Of a stretch of DNA of 64,000 nt, positions 21,701-32,465 are shown one piece after another (within the stretch, counting starts at the first letter, position 1; each line of letters opens with the position of its first letter). Where the stretch lies: NCBI RefSeq assembly GCF_024679245.1, contig NC_090173.1, positions 54,768,306-54,832,305 of the forward strand, in the 5' to 3' direction. The notes under the pieces are model-generated. The model searched no databases and had not been told where the DNA came from. It saw nothing but the letters and a program-made list of their open reading frames with translations. Source of the stretch: Pseudorasbora parva. Taxonomy: Eukaryota; Chordata; Actinopteri; Cypriniformes; Gobionidae. The position numbers were made by a program, and so were the translations under genes.

Positions 21701-23873
21701 ACAAATTGCTCAGGTAGAAAAGAAAAATAGTTGTCTAAGTCGAATAGATGGGTTGAGCTTAATTCGTTCTTTAAACAAGACCCAGATGGATGTTTTCAAT
21801 AAGATTAGACAGTGGTGTCTTGGTAAAATTAGAGGAGAAAATCCAAAAGCATTTCAGGCTTTTATTACTGGCGGAGCAGGTACAGGTAAAAGTCATTTAA
21901 TTAAAGCAATACAGTATGAAGCAACGCGATTATTGTCTCCGTCGTCTTTGCACCCAGATGACATTTGTGTTCTCTTAACTGCTCCAACAGGCATTGCTGC
22001 ATACAATTTAAAGGCTTCAACAATCCATACAACATTTTGTATTGGTACAAATGTGAAGTTGCCGTACACACCTTTAGGTGAAGAGAAGCTAAATTCTTTA
22101 CGTGCAAAATTCCGTGGCCTTCAGATATTAATTATAGATGAAATATCTATGGTGGACCATAAACTTCTGGCATACATTCATGGAAGATTGCGACAAATAA
22201 AGCAAACCGCAGATTTGTCTGTTTTTGGTAATATTGCTGTCATTGCTGTTGGCGATTTCTTCCAATTACCTCCCGTGAAGGGTAAACCCCTCTTTGTGGA
22301 TGTACCAGGAGTCGATTTATGGTTAAATTATTTTAAAGTTGTAGAATTAACACAGATTGTTAGGCAACAGGACAACATATTTGCTGAATTATTAAATAGA
22401 TTAAGAAAGCGAAGCAGGAAATCCCCGCTAAGAAAAGAAGATTTGGCAATACTGTCAAGGTGTGAGAACGATGAAAATAATGACTGTTTACATATTTTTT
22501 CTACAAATGATGAAGTTCATGAGCACAACCTAGAGCAATTAATTCAAATCTGCGAAGAGGTTGAAACTATAGAGGCTGAAGATTTTGCACGTAGTAAGCG
22601 GACTGGAAAATTAGCATTACTTGTTGGTCATCATGTAAAGGTTCATAATACATCCTTGGCAGCAAAGTTGCTTATAGGCATAAATGCACGTGTAATGTTA
22701 ATAAAAAATCTTGATGTTGATGATGGACTAGTTAATGGTGTTTGTGGTACAGTTAAACACATTGAGCGTTCAAATAAGAATAAATTACCTGAAACTGTGT
22801 ATGTCTGTTTTGATGATAGTAATGTGGGCTTAAAAAGACGAAAGCAGTGTTTGTCTGAGCCAGCAAGATTATTTCAATCTACACCGATATACGTAGAAGA
22901 GGAAACTGTTTGTACGAAAGGTGGACTTCGTCGACAGTTTCCATTAAAATTAGCATGGGCGTGCACAGTTCATAAAGTTCAGGGTTTAACTGTTGATAGT
23001 GCGGTTGTTAGTTTAAAGCGAGTTTTTACTGCTGGGCAGGCATACGTAGCATTAAGTCGGGTAAGAAGTTTGTCTGGTTTGACAATAAAAGACTTTAATG
23101 AAAAAAGCATTTATTGTAATGACAAAGTCTTTGAGGCGATTAATGAAATGTCATGTTTTATGACAAACGACGATTTCAATATCCCAGTGCAAAACCATAA
23201 TTTTTCAGTCTTTTTGTTAAATGTACAGAGTTTGCCATGTCATAAACAGGATTTGATGGTGTGCATTCAAAATTTGCAGCCCATGTGTATAGGTTTAACT
23301 GAAACATGGTTGCCTGCTTGCTATCAGCCTGACTATGTGCATTTAGACAATTATAATTTTGTGGGTCTATCGCGCTCTACAGCATATAACAGCAATTGTC
23401 CTCTTTTCAGTGAACTAAAAGCTCAACAACATGGTGGTGTTGGGTTATACACAGTATGTGGTGTGGAAAACTCTTCTATTACATTCCCAAATCTTAACTT
23501 GGAGTGCATACTGACTGACTTCACTGAAATGGGGATATTACTTGCCGTAGTTTATAGGCCCCAAACATATACGTTGTCCATTTTCAAAGAAAATTTAGGT
23601 AAATTGATCGATTTAATGTCTTCATTACGCGATAAAATTGTACTTATAGGTGATTTTAATAATGATGCATTAAAATCACATTCTCTATGCTCTTTCATGT
23701 CAGATAGGGGTTTTATTCAACTTGTTAGACAGCCAACAACTGAAAGAGGAACCTTAATTGATCATGTTTATGTGAAGAACATTGAAGAGTTTTCAGTGCA
23801 CACAAATGTTGTGCCAGTTTACTTTAGCACACATGAGGGAGTTCTGTGTTCATTTCGAGGTTTACAGGTTTAA
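15720..23873 (+). CDS. Helentron (Helitron2) Rep/helicase/endonuclease polyprotein with C76-like and OTU proteases
   Basis: One uninterrupted 2,717-codon exon begins at the ATG directly after an acceptor. Domains by residue: 100-205, a degenerate C76-like (herpesvirus tegument deubiquitinase type) half domain with D169-C-N171 in place of D-x-H. 265-480, an apparently intact copy with HQGD, C279 in GKQC, and D412-S-H414. 580-705, an OTU protease with D589-G-N-C592 and H701. 827-952, seven 18-residue Lys/Tyr repeats. 988-1,065, Cys/His-rich fingers (CCVCH onward) running into the conserved PEELS region found next to Helitron N domains. About 1,290-1,710, the HUH Rep nuclease with H1492-V-H1494 and tyrosines Y1693, Y1698 and Y1702. 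2,030-2,480, a PIF1-like SF1 helicase with Walker A GGAGTGKS (2,051-2,058) and D2140-E2141. 2,490-2,717, an AP-endonuclease-like domain with E2528, GDFN (D2645, N2647) and D2681-H2682. The C-terminal endonuclease and OTU place it with fish Helentrons, rolling-circle transposons. The intact frame suggests recent or current activity. Confidence 0.93.
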   Translation: MPKLKRFRMRRQPLNNKSKTDASISPVCVCPDVSGIVAGNEVRMQSAEVNEELVGVACSVVSIVKHKTHNVCTWQKSDLQEIRSEGSKLVKDMKTKGNGDGQFPHRFGGQYSVFNKTCEVTVGQELHGTKIELYEKLQEMLFSHEYSFMNINGDICSIVRHNDFYVVVDCNVRNAHGMGSNIGTSVVIFNTNWQDLVLHIDNLMTSLSADEFRICGFNVHDISSDMPSLSNTNIVGEISTVKDTEKSLQSTSNERESVSSIRGTFHQGDSKFQWPGKQCVAISLAAMAKHSVRSVFSWETKDLDNVVTVGDSLYSSLRQSGSITDPTEEKLLCIPDLPQQYTFNSNTFTLEYGDFVSGFVDVVKEEFLLSGACVRLLDGLQSMFETYDTCFLTINASTCAIIKQNGKFAIVDSHARSSTGMLDCDGLSVVVYYNSLSCVLKHIQNLAACIGGNLQAFEISGVCVHQVKSNKAAVTDLRKSGCVGEKRRFQCTTMTSDKKKDCVVVKKQKQHFKDNSDISEKNSKSPVNSDVVYLGNGTNRMFDFRPMCHELKQKLSNKLHVELHGENVLLPAEIGPIGCPCKTISIVGDGNCFFRAVAQVVCGTQKSHRAIRLAIVKHMELYSDEYRCLLRCQYKSMDDYLSSSKMKFVGSWATEVEIQSTANYLGVDIYTYHNEKWLKYSCIHKRISNQGIYLTHCNDNHYEVVICVRQPDNQICYNLCQNEDNIGKMRTRQSVKPQNEVNVQHVEPVSVDRDTNNDINDKRRRYVGKYYSLKRVKSKMNVRMHSRKDHIKQRILELYHSNTEFQQHVKTATRTRYYRNVSYNNSLKQASKIKYSKNKQHKQKVKEYSKVKYCENEQHKNKVKQYSKMKYNINQQHQNKVKEYSKVKYNVNEQHKHKVKEYSKVKYNVNEQHKHKVKKYSKVKYHNNEKHRNTVKKQSHLKYNNNASHKENVKRKNKMKRKQLQQNKQHSDFVRKQFEERVSSGLEFVCCVCHRLLFKQQVLCCRRECYNDNPAMSLIANKCITDRFLHKCGEQCDISCDLANSCKGQLWICFTCHSKLKKGDMPAESAVNNLELQTIPEELSCLNNLEQHLISLHIPFMKLLSLPKGSQNGVHGPITCVPANVKQTTNVLPRTEAEGSFVCVKLKRKLTYKGHYKYQYVDTNKIKQALCYLKHCNKFYSEIAFNDDWFNEFTRQENEGDNDKDNTEENEVENLNVDEELHDRQQHCMFMDTCLQPVDIGQEVLDQYFDGIVNIAPAEGNTPVKMLADETNEAKCFPVLFPDGCSSFHDKRPYRLTLSRYFNTRILHADGRFAQNVEYIFYAQYLSEVQQVVSSVSIALRKGHGSSKSIPCDMFKDTESLRQVLNFDEGYRFLKPIRGTPSFWQGVQKDLFAMVRQLGIPTWFCSFSSADMRWTNLMSSILRNEGRQETLDQLEWADKCELLRRNPVTAARMFDFRWHCFLKEVLMSPLQPIGEVVDYFYRVEFQQRGSPHVHCLFWIKNAPQIDKSSDEEVVDFIDRYVTCEVPSEDEELHSVVTSVQQHSKRHSKTCKKKNTVCRFNFPKPPSMRTFICRRKVEDVPEEDEPDKDVSTNSHQDKSKSGSVNDNTNLEYARNIMTAVKTALLEEKINSVESLFNSVGINQELFEMAYKSINNSTHIVLKRQLNEVWVNQYNNFGLQCWNANMDIQYVTDAYACIVYIISYISKSEREMGLLLANAQRESTTQGNVDARQALRKLGSVYLHNREVSAQEAVYRLTNMHLKECSRNVQFIPTGEDTVRMSLPLSVIQNKLESQNLKSEEMWMTSSIDRYKNRPNQQVFNDMCLATFASEYRIIYKGQSCSNKIMLQNNLGFIVKRTRTQPAIVRFARFSVTKSPEKFYQSLLQLFLPYRVDSQLKPEGYNNYENFYREGEVSINDGSVHLVQQIVNRNRGLFEKDADVLDTAQNTVNNEDMLENAWSSLCPEQQLERFECKQIRLETDQEIEGNEIIPDLSNNQQIAQVEKKNSCLSRIDGLSLIRSLNKTQMDVFNKIRQWCLGKIRGENPKAFQAFITGGAGTGKSHLIKAIQYEATRLLSPSSLHPDDICVLLTAPTGIAAYNLKASTIHTTFCIGTNVKLPYTPLGEEKLNSLRAKFRGLQILIIDEISMVDHKLLAYIHGRLRQIKQTADLSVFGNIAVIAVGDFFQLPPVKGKPLFVDVPGVDLWLNYFKVVELTQIVRQQDNIFAELLNRLRKRSRKSPLRKEDLAILSRCENDENNDCLHIFSTNDEVHEHNLEQLIQICEEVETIEAEDFARSKRTGKLALLVGHHVKVHNTSLAAKLLIGINARVMLIKNLDVDDGLVNGVCGTVKHIERSNKNKLPETVYVCFDDSNVGLKRRKQCLSEPARLFQSTPIYVEEETVCTKGGLRRQFPLKLAWACTVHKVQGLTVDSAVVSLKRVFTAGQAYVALSRVRSLSGLTIKDFNEKSIYCNDKVFEAINEMSCFMTNDDFNIPVQNHNFSVFLLNVQSLPCHKQDLMVCIQNLQPMCIGLTETWLPACYQPDYVHLDNYNFVGLSRSTAYNSNCPLFSELKAQQHGGVGLYTVCGVENSSITFPNLNLECILTDFTEMGILLAVVYRPQTYTLSIFKENLGKLIDLMSSLRDKIVLIGDFNNDALKSHSLCSFMSDRGFIQLVRQPTTERGTLIDHVYVKNIEEFSVHTNVVPVYFSTHEGVLCSFRGLQV
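18198..18575 (+). repeat. Seven in-frame 54 bp repeats encoding Lys/Tyr-rich 18-residue units
   Basis: Within the Helentron ORF the unit VKEYSKVKYNVNEQHKHK is repeated seven times with small changes (residues about 827-952). The strongly basic, regularly spaced units look like a nucleic-acid-binding or nuclear-localising spacer between the OTU and Rep parts. The most similar units are adjacent (near 18,370-18,480), consistent with slippage expansion. Confidence 0.9.
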
Positions 23874-24051
23874 ATGTGTTGAACAACTTGTTGGACAGCT
23901 ATAGCTTACGGATGCAATATATGACACTGTTCTGTACAATGTATTGTAAATAGATATTGTTAATAGGTTCTATACAGATTTGCCTACCTGGTAAAGGAGA
24001 CAAAACCATGAGGAAAAAGCTTCTCTCTAACTCCTCCTGCATTGTTAAGCC

Positions 24052-24337
24052 AGTAACAAAGTATTGTTATTATGCGTAATTAATGGCAGTGTTTTCGTAT
24101 TATACTTCTATCTGCAATTGTGACTGTGCTACGTATAACTGGTTGAGTGGGCTGTACAAACCATCCAGTATTAGATTTACGCAATCACACTATTTCTCAG
24201 TGTATTGTTGCTGTGTGTAATTATTGGTAGTGTTTTCGTATTATACTTATATCTGCAATTGTGACTGTGCTACGTATAACTGGATGAGTGGGCTGTACAA
24301 ACCATCCAGTATTATATTTACACAATCACACTATACC
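24052..24337 (+). repeat. 141 bp tandem repeat (two copies) after the Helentron ORF
   Basis: Two head-to-tail copies share 'gtgttttcgtattatact', 'tgactgtgctacgtataact' and 'gggctgtacaaaccatccag'. The offset between copies is 141 bp (24,089 to 24,230). The position in the 3' untranslated or subterminal region fits the tandem repeats often found near Helentron/HINE ends. Copies differ at only a few positions. Confidence 0.9.
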
Positions 24338-24462
24338 GCTCAGTGTTTTTTAATGTGAATAATTAATTCCAATTTGAACCTGTTAATTAACGTTATATAA
24401 ATTGTTTACATATACATTAATTAAACCCTTCATTTAAAAATGCGTTCAAAAATTGTTGAAGC

Positions 24463-24468
24463 AATAAA
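24463..24468 (+). terminator. Polyadenylation signal for the Helentron transcript
   Basis: AATAAA in 'gaagcaataaaggttttg', about 590 bases after the stop codon. It is the first canonical signal downstream on the plus strand that I noticed. Confidence 0.5.
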
Positions 24469-24469
24469 G

Positions 24470-25384
24470 GTTTTGTTTTTCTTGCATTGCAACAGCATGT
24501 ATTAACACATATATCTATAGTTCTACTTTACATGTACATTTTAAAAAAATTCATACATAAATACACACACCGATAATTACAATACATGCACTTACACATT
24601 TAACTACTTTCTAATTAACCCATCTGTAAATATTTTGCATATAAATATTATAATCAATCCATAACTATTACTAAATAAACTATAAATAAACAAATAAACA
24701 AATAAACAAACAAATAAATAAATAAATAAATAAATAAATATATAATTGTGCTATTTTGATTTCAAACTGTCATGAAAATGTAAATATTGCTACTGTAATA
24801 ATAATGATACATACTATACTTAAATATACAGAATATCATGCTAATCTAACTAGATCAATTTACACATACCATGCTGTTGCTAATACATGTTTTGCTTTTC
24901 CTTATAGTCAAATAATAACAAAAAGCAAAATACACTGGTTATGGTACTCCAGGTTACCCACCAGGATGGGGTTCGATTCCCTGCAGTGTACATGCTTGTT
25001 ATTATCAGATATGATTAATTTTATATCCTTTTTTTATATTATTAGATTTTACACATCCACATTCTTCAATTTCTCAAACAGCGTAGTAATAATAAAAAAA
25101 ACTTGAATACACTATTGTAAAAACATTATTTTCACTACAAAACAAATTCACTAATCAAAAATGTATTAAAAGTACACTTCACATGATTTTATAAAAGTAC
25201 CTGTTTAAAATAACTGTACATGAAATGTAGGTACTCATCTTACTCTTATGTGACACTGATAATAAAAACATCTTTACAGTTTCTGTGATTTGGCTAAAAA
25301 CTCTAGTAACAAAATCATCACCAAATTTCCCAGTCCTAAATATGACTTGAGAGGCCATTTGTGTCTATGTGTTTATAATGCTTC
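24470..25384. other. AT-rich non-coding stretch with an (AAAT)n tract
   Basis: It contains an (AAAC/AAAT)n microsatellite near 24,672-24,742, a possible right-end feature of the Helentron. A tRNA B-box-like GGTTCGATTCC lies near 24,971, with no matching A box that I could place. No gene is seen; the plus-strand frame at 24,756-25,106 is AT-driven. Confidence 0.45.
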
Positions 25385-26035
25385 TCCTGATACACATTTC
25401 ATTCAATCTCCTCCAAACTCACACAACATGAAGTAAATATATGGAAGATCCTAAAATGTTGTGGTAAAACATATTAGAGCGATTTTAAAATATTCTCCGG
25501 TTTAAATGCAATGTGTAAATACAAATAATTATTAATAAAAATCTATATGAATATTAAAAAACATTACTAACAAAGGAAAAACACAGAATGAGTTCTTTTG
25601 AAAATGTGAAAATGCAGAAAGTTGTGTGATGGGTAGGTTTAGAGGTAGGAGCAGTGCAGGAGGACAGAATATAAGGTTTGTACAGTATAAAAACCATTAC
25701 CGAAAAGAGTCCCGAAAAAGATAGTGAACCAGACATGAGTGTGTGTGTGTGTGTGTGTGCGTGTGTAAGAGAGAGAGAGAGAGCCACTTTTCTGTCTAAA
25801 AAGATTACCTCTCAATGCTGTGCTTTGGCCTGCATTAAATGATTAAACATATTATTCTGGGTTTGAATAAAAAAATAAATGTATAAAACCTGTTTATTTG
25901 TAGGGCATTGACAATATTGTTTTATATAATTAGTTAAATAATTGTGGTAATACAAATAATTATAAATAAAAAAATATAAATATAAAAAAACATTACCCCC
26001 CCTCTCAGGATCACTCTGTGTGTGTGCGTGTGTGC

Positions 26036-26091
<56 letters not shown>

Positions 26092-28264
26092 GGGGTCTCT
26101 CTCACTCTGTGTGTGTGTGTGTCACCTTGTCTCTTGTTTTTTCATAATTTAACCATTTCATATCATAGGCTATCACAAATATCTATCACTTTATTGTGAA
26201 AAATAAGTAAAACAAAAACATATATTATATCTTTACTTAAATACTGGTCTTCTGAACTTACAAAATTTTGAGCTGCAAAAAATACATTTGCACATAATTG
26301 AAAGTGATATCCTAATACTTTAAATTATTTTCTATAACATGGGCTTTAAAGAAGGTCATGTGCTGTGTTTGCAAAGATCACGTATGACACCTCTTTAAAC
26401 TAATTATTTATTGATAGAATTCAAATGGATAAAAAATAATAATAATTTCACATGATTTTATAAAAGTGGCTGTTTATAATAAACTTCCATAAATTATATG
26501 CACGCATATTACTCTTACCTGACACTGATATTAAAATCATTGTTGCGGTCTCTGTGATTTGGCTTATTTTTAAGAGAAATGTAAGGATAATACAACTTCA
26601 GCATTTGGACAGTATTCTGCACTCATTTTGAAATTGACATTTGACATCATCTGACATAAAATTAATGAATAAAATGTAATTGATCTCAGAGATGTGACTG
26701 TTGTGGTTCCTGGTCATAGCAGCACCAGTTGCTGCAGTTAATGAGGTGAATTCAAATGACTTTGACATAGTCCCTTTATTTATTTTTTCCCATATTAAAT
26801 GCCTATTGCCTGCTGTGCACAGTTAAGCTGTTGCCACCGGGGTGGCGGTGCCCCCGGCTTGGGCCCGTCATCGCTGCTCGCAGCTTTAATTATTATTTAT
26901 TATTATTATTTTTTTACGCGACTATTTGGGCATTTTTGGGGCCCTTCCCATGCTCGAAAACTCTTGAAACTTTGCACACGCATCAGAATGCGCGGCCATC
27001 AGGGCCGGGCTAAGGCTGGGACCCGGGCGTGGCAGGGGGGCTCGACAGCGCCCCCTAAAGTGGGGTCTGAAAACGTGGTCTATAAATCAAACACACTTTC
27101 ACGTACATATATGAAACTCGGTACACATATAGAGCTCATCGGGCCAAACAACTTTCGTGCTCTAAGTTATGTGTCAGCCCAACAGGAAGTGAGCTATTAT
27201 GGGTTGTTCGGAAAACGCATGCTCTGGAATTTGCGATACTCCTCCTAGACGATTCACCCGATCAGCACCAAACTCGGTCAGCATGAAGTCAAGACACTGA
27301 GGATGCTAAATTGCGAGCAACTTTTTGATATCTCAAACAGTTAGGCCGTGGCGAAGAGACGAATTTATGGCGAGAAAAGGGAAACAGGAAGTGTGTTATA
27401 ACTTTTGCATACATTAATTCATTTTGATGAAACTTCAGCTGTGTGTTCGTTGTAAGTGGCCGATCACATGGATATGACTTTTGTGAGTCAAAGTTATAGC
27501 GCCACCAACTGGCAGCAGGAAGTGTCACTTTTATCCAAAGTGGGGGGTTAGTTTTATCTACATTCACCAAACTCGGTATATATATTGTACTTTTCGAGCC
27601 GGACAACTTTCTCATTTACAGTCATTAGCTCTGACCAACAGGAAGTCAGATAATTTGGTTGGAAGATAACAAGAAGTCGAAAACGAGCTCTGAGTTTTTA
27701 CCCTCTCCTCAAAAGCGATTCATTCAATCTCCTCCAAACTCGGACAACATGAAGTAAATATACAGAAGATGCTAAAATGTGAACGGTTATTGGATATCTC
27801 AAACGGTGGTCCCGTAGCAAAAGCCTAAAAAACACAAAATAAGAACACAAGTGCCTGGTTCATAAATAAGGCTATACTCCCACCTGCTGGTTATTCTTTA
27901 TATCACACTGTTTTTTTTTTTTTTTTTTTTTTTAAACATGCTCTCCTTTAAATGACCAGTAGAGGGCAATATTGTATAAGTTTTCAAGCAAAAAAACCTT
28001 GCCTCTGTGTGTGTGTGTGAATGGTTTTCTAGCCTGGTGGGGACTTAAACCTGAATGCACACAGACTCATGGGGACCTCCCAATGGGTTTAAAAACTTAT
28101 AAATCAGACAGAATGAGTTACTTTGAAAAGGTGAAAATGCAGAAAGTTGTGTGATGGGTAGGTTTAGGGGCAGGGGCAGTGTAGGGGGACAGAATTAATG
28201 TTTTGTACAGCATAAAAACCACTACGTCTATGGTGAGTCCCCAGAAAGATAGTGAACCAGATAT

Positions 28265-28318
<54 letters not shown>

Positions 28319-28687
28319 CTGTGTGTATGTGTTGTGAATGGGGGAATGGGGGATGGGCTGAGCTGATTTGAGTTGCCTGCAGCATACTTCAGCATTACTA
28401 CTGTGTGTGTGTGTGTGCGTGTGTGTGTGTGTGCGTGTGTGTGTGTGTGTGTTGTTCTAGCCTGGTGGGGACTTAAACTTGAATGCACACAGACTCATGG
28501 GGACTTCTCAATGGGTACAAAAGCTCATAAATCAGACAGAATGAGTTCTTTTGAAAAGGTGAAAATGCAGAAAGTTGTGTGATGGGTAGGTTTAGGGGCA
28601 GGAGCAGTGTAGGAGGACAGAATATATGGTTTGTACAGTATAAAAACCATTACGTCTATGAGTCCCCAAAAAGATAGCGAACCAGAC

Positions 28688-28750
<63 letters not shown>

Positions 28751-31134
28751 TTTTCTGTCTAAAAAGATTACCTCTCAATGCTGTGCTTTGGCCTGCATTA
28801 AAGGATTAAACATATTATTCTGGGTTTGAATAAAAAAATAAATGTATAAAACCTGTTTATTTGTAGGGCATTGACAATATTGTTTTATATAATTAGTTAA
28901 ATAATTGTGTTAATACAAATAATTATAATTAAAAAAATATAAATATAAAAAAAATTACCCCCCCTCTCCCTCTCTCAGGATCACTCTGTGTGTGTGTGTG
29001 TGTGTGTGTGTCACCTTGTCTCTTGTTTTTTCATAATTTAACCCTTTCATTTCATAGGCTATCACAAATATCTATCACTTTATTGTGAAAAATAAGTAAA
29101 ACAAAAACATATATTATATCTTTAATTAAATACTGGTCTTTTGAACTTACAAAATTTTGAGCTGCAAAAAATACATTTGCACATAATTGAAAGTGATATC
29201 CTAATACTTTTAATTGTTTTCCATGACATGGGCTTTAAAGAAGGTAATGCGCTGTGTTTGCAAAGATCACGTATGACACCTCTATAAACGAATTATTTAT
29301 TGATAGAATTCAAATGAACAAAAAAAATTAAATTTCACATGAATTTATAAAAGTGGCTGTTTATAATAAACTTCCATAAATTTTATGCACGCATATTACT
29401 CTTACCTGACACTGATATTAAAATCATTGTTGCGGTCTCTGTGATTTGGCTAAATTTATTTTTAAGAGAAGTGTAAGGATAATACAACTTCAGCATTTGG
29501 ACAGTATTCTGCACTCATTTTGAAATTGACATTTGACATCATCTGACATAAAATTAATGAATAAAATGTAATTGATCTCAGAGATATGACTGTTGTGGTT
29601 CCTGGTCATAACAGCACCAGTTGCTGCAGTTAATGAGGTGAATTCAAATGACTTTGACATAGTCCCTTTATTTATTTTTTCCCATATTAAATGCCTATTG
29701 GCCTTCTGTGCACAGTTAAGCTGATGCCACCGGTGTGGCGGTGCCACCGGCTTGGGCCCGCCATCGCTGCTCGCAGCTTTAATTATTATTATTATTATTA
29801 TTATCTTTTCGCCTTTTGGGCATTTTTGGGGCACTTAACGTGCTCGAAAACTCTTGAAACTTTGCACACACATCGGAATGCGCGGCCAACAGGGTCTGGC
29901 AGAGGCCTTTGACCCGGGCGTGGCAGGGGTGCTCAACAGCGCCCCCTTGAAAAACAGGGTCTATATATTAAACACACTTGCACGTACATGTATGAAACTC
30001 GGTACACTTATAGATCTCATCGGGCCGAACAACTTCCGCACTCATAGTCATAAGCTTCGCCCAACAGGAAGTGAGCTATAATGGGTTGTTCGGAAAACGC
30101 ATGCTCTGGAATTTGCGATACTCCTCCTAGACGATTCACCCGATCAGCACCAAACTCGGTCAGCATGAAGTCAAGACACTGAGGATGCTAAATTGCGAGC
30201 AACTTTTTGATATCTCAAACGGTTTGGCCGTGGCGAAGAGACGAATTTATGGCGAGAAAAGGGAAACAGGAAGTGTGTTATAACTTTTGCATACATTAAT
30301 TCATTTTGATGAAACTTCAGCTGTGTGTTCGTTGTAAGAGGCCGATCACATGGATATGACTTTTGTGAGTCAAAGTTATAGCGCCACCAACTGGCAGCAG
30401 GAAGTGTCACTTTTGTCCAAAGTGGGGGGTTAGTTTTATCTGCATTCACCAAACTCGGTATATATATTGTACATTTCGAGCCGGACAACTTTCTAATTTA
30501 CAGTCATTAGCTCTGACCAACAGGAAGTCAGATAATTTGGTTGGAAGATAACAAGAAGTGGCAAAGCGAGCTCTGAGTTTTTACCCTCTCCTCAAAAGCG
30601 ATTCATTCAATCTCCTCCAAACTCGGACAACATGAAGTAAATATACAGAAGATGCTAAAATGCGAACGGTTATTGGATATCTCAAACGGTGGTCCCGTAG
30701 CAAAAGCCTAAAAAACACAAAATAAGAACACAAGTGCCTGGTTCATAAATAAGGCTATACTCCCACCTGCTGGTTATTCTATATATCACACTGTGTTTTT
30801 TTTTTTTTTTTTTTTTTCAACACATGCTCTCCCTTAAATGTCCAGAAGAGGGCAATATTGTATAAGTTTTCAAGCAAAAAACCTTGCCTCTGTGTGTGTG
30901 TGTGTGAATGGTTTTCTAGCCTGGTGGGGACTTCAACCTGAATGCACACAGACTCATGGGGACGTCCCAATGGGTACAAAAGCTTATAAATCAGACAGAA
31001 TGAGTTACTTTGAAAATGTGAAAATGCAGAAAGTTTCCTGTGATGGGCAGGGGCAGTGTAGGACAGAATATATGGTTTGTACAGCATAAAAACCATTATA
31101 TCTATGCTGAGTCCCCAAAAAGATGGTGAACCAG

Positions 31135-31195
<61 letters not shown>

Positions 31196-31302
31196 TGTCT
31201 GTGTGTGTGTGTCTGTGTGTGTGTGTCTGTTGGGAGGGGGGGGGGTGGTGGATGGGCTGAGCTTAGCTGATAAGGGTTGCCTGCAGCATACTTCAGCATT
31301 AC

Positions 31303-31391
<89 letters not shown>

Positions 31392-31565
31392 CCACTCTTC
31401 TGTCTAAAACAATTACCTGTCAATGCTGTGCTTTGGCCTGCATTAAAGGATTAAACATATTATTCTGGGTTTGAATAAAAAAATAAATGTATAAAACCAG
31501 TTTATTTGTAGGGCATTGACAATATTGTTTTATATAATTAGTTACCCCCCTCCCTCCTCAGGATC

Positions 31566-31658
<93 letters not shown>

Positions 31659-32465
31659 AGGGGGTCTCTCTCACTCTGTGTGTGTGTGTCACCTTGTCTC
31701 TTGTTTTTTTAATAATTTAACCCTTTCATATCATAGGCTATCACAAATATCTATCACTTTATTGTGAAAAATAAGTAAAAAACTAAAACATATATTACAT
31801 CTTTAATTAAATACTGGTCTTTTGAACTTACAAAATTTTGAGCTGCAAAAAATACATTTGCACATAATTGAAAGTGATATCCTAAATACTTTTAATTGTT
31901 TTCTATGACATGGGCTTTAAAGAAGGTCATGTGCTGTGTTTGCAAAGATCACGGATGACACCTCTTTAAACTAATTATTTATTGATAAAATTCAAATGAA
32001 TAAAAAAATTAAATTTCACATGAATTTATAAAAGTGGCTGTTTATAATAAACTTCCATAAATTTTATGCACGCATATTACTCTTCCCTGACACTGATATT
32101 AAAATCATTGTTGCGGTCTCTGTGAATTGGCTTAATTTATTTTTAAGAGAAGTGTAAGGATAATACAACTTCAGCATTTGGACAGTATTCTGCACTCATT
32201 TTGAAATTGACATTTGAAATCATCTGACATAAAATTAATGAATAAAATGTAATTGATCTCATGGATGTGACTGTTGTGGTTCCTGGTCATAGCAGCACCA
32301 GTTGCTGCAGTTAATGAGGTGAATTCAAATGACTTTGACATAGTCCCTTTATTTATTTTTTCCCATATTAAATGCCTATTGGCCTGCTGTGCACAGTTAA
32401 GCTGATGCCACCGGGGTGGCGGTGCCCCCGGCTTGGGCCCGTCATCGCTGCTCGCAGCTTTAATT
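25385..32465. repeat. Tandem array of about 2.9 kb units (two and a half copies)
   Basis: The landmark 'cattcaatctcctccaaactc' recurs near 25,398, 27,720 and 30,602, and 'aaatgcctattg' recurs near 26,797, 29,688 and 32,376. This gives unit lengths of about 2.3, 2.9 and, for the last incomplete unit, 1.9 kb. Each unit contains the 'gcgccaccaactggcagcag' block, a '(t/c)agcctggtggggact' block, (GT)n tracts, 'gtcaccttgtctcttg', and ends 'gctgctcgcagctttaatt'. The array stops abruptly at 32,465. Units are highly similar, so the duplication is recent. No coding capacity is conserved. Confidence 0.85.
25737..31656. repeat. Set of (GT)n microsatellites inside the array
   Basis: Long GT runs lie near 25,737-25,765, 26,018-26,089, 28,266-28,316, 28,401-28,451, 28,688-28,708 (followed by (GA)n to about 28,746), 31,138-31,230, 31,306-31,384 and 31,569-31,656. 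All apparent Thr-His or Cys-Val frames here are artefacts of these tracts. Confidence 0.95.

Noticed and set aside
24950..25000. GGTTCGATTCC B-box-like sequence, possible tRNA or tRNA-SINE
   Set aside because: No convincing A box, acceptor stem or SINE body.
30779..31454. Long Thr-His, Ser-His and Cys-Val frames on both strands (also 28,164-28,582 and 25,554-26,105)
   Set aside because: They are translations of (GT)n/(CA)n microsatellites and have no conserved non-repeat part.
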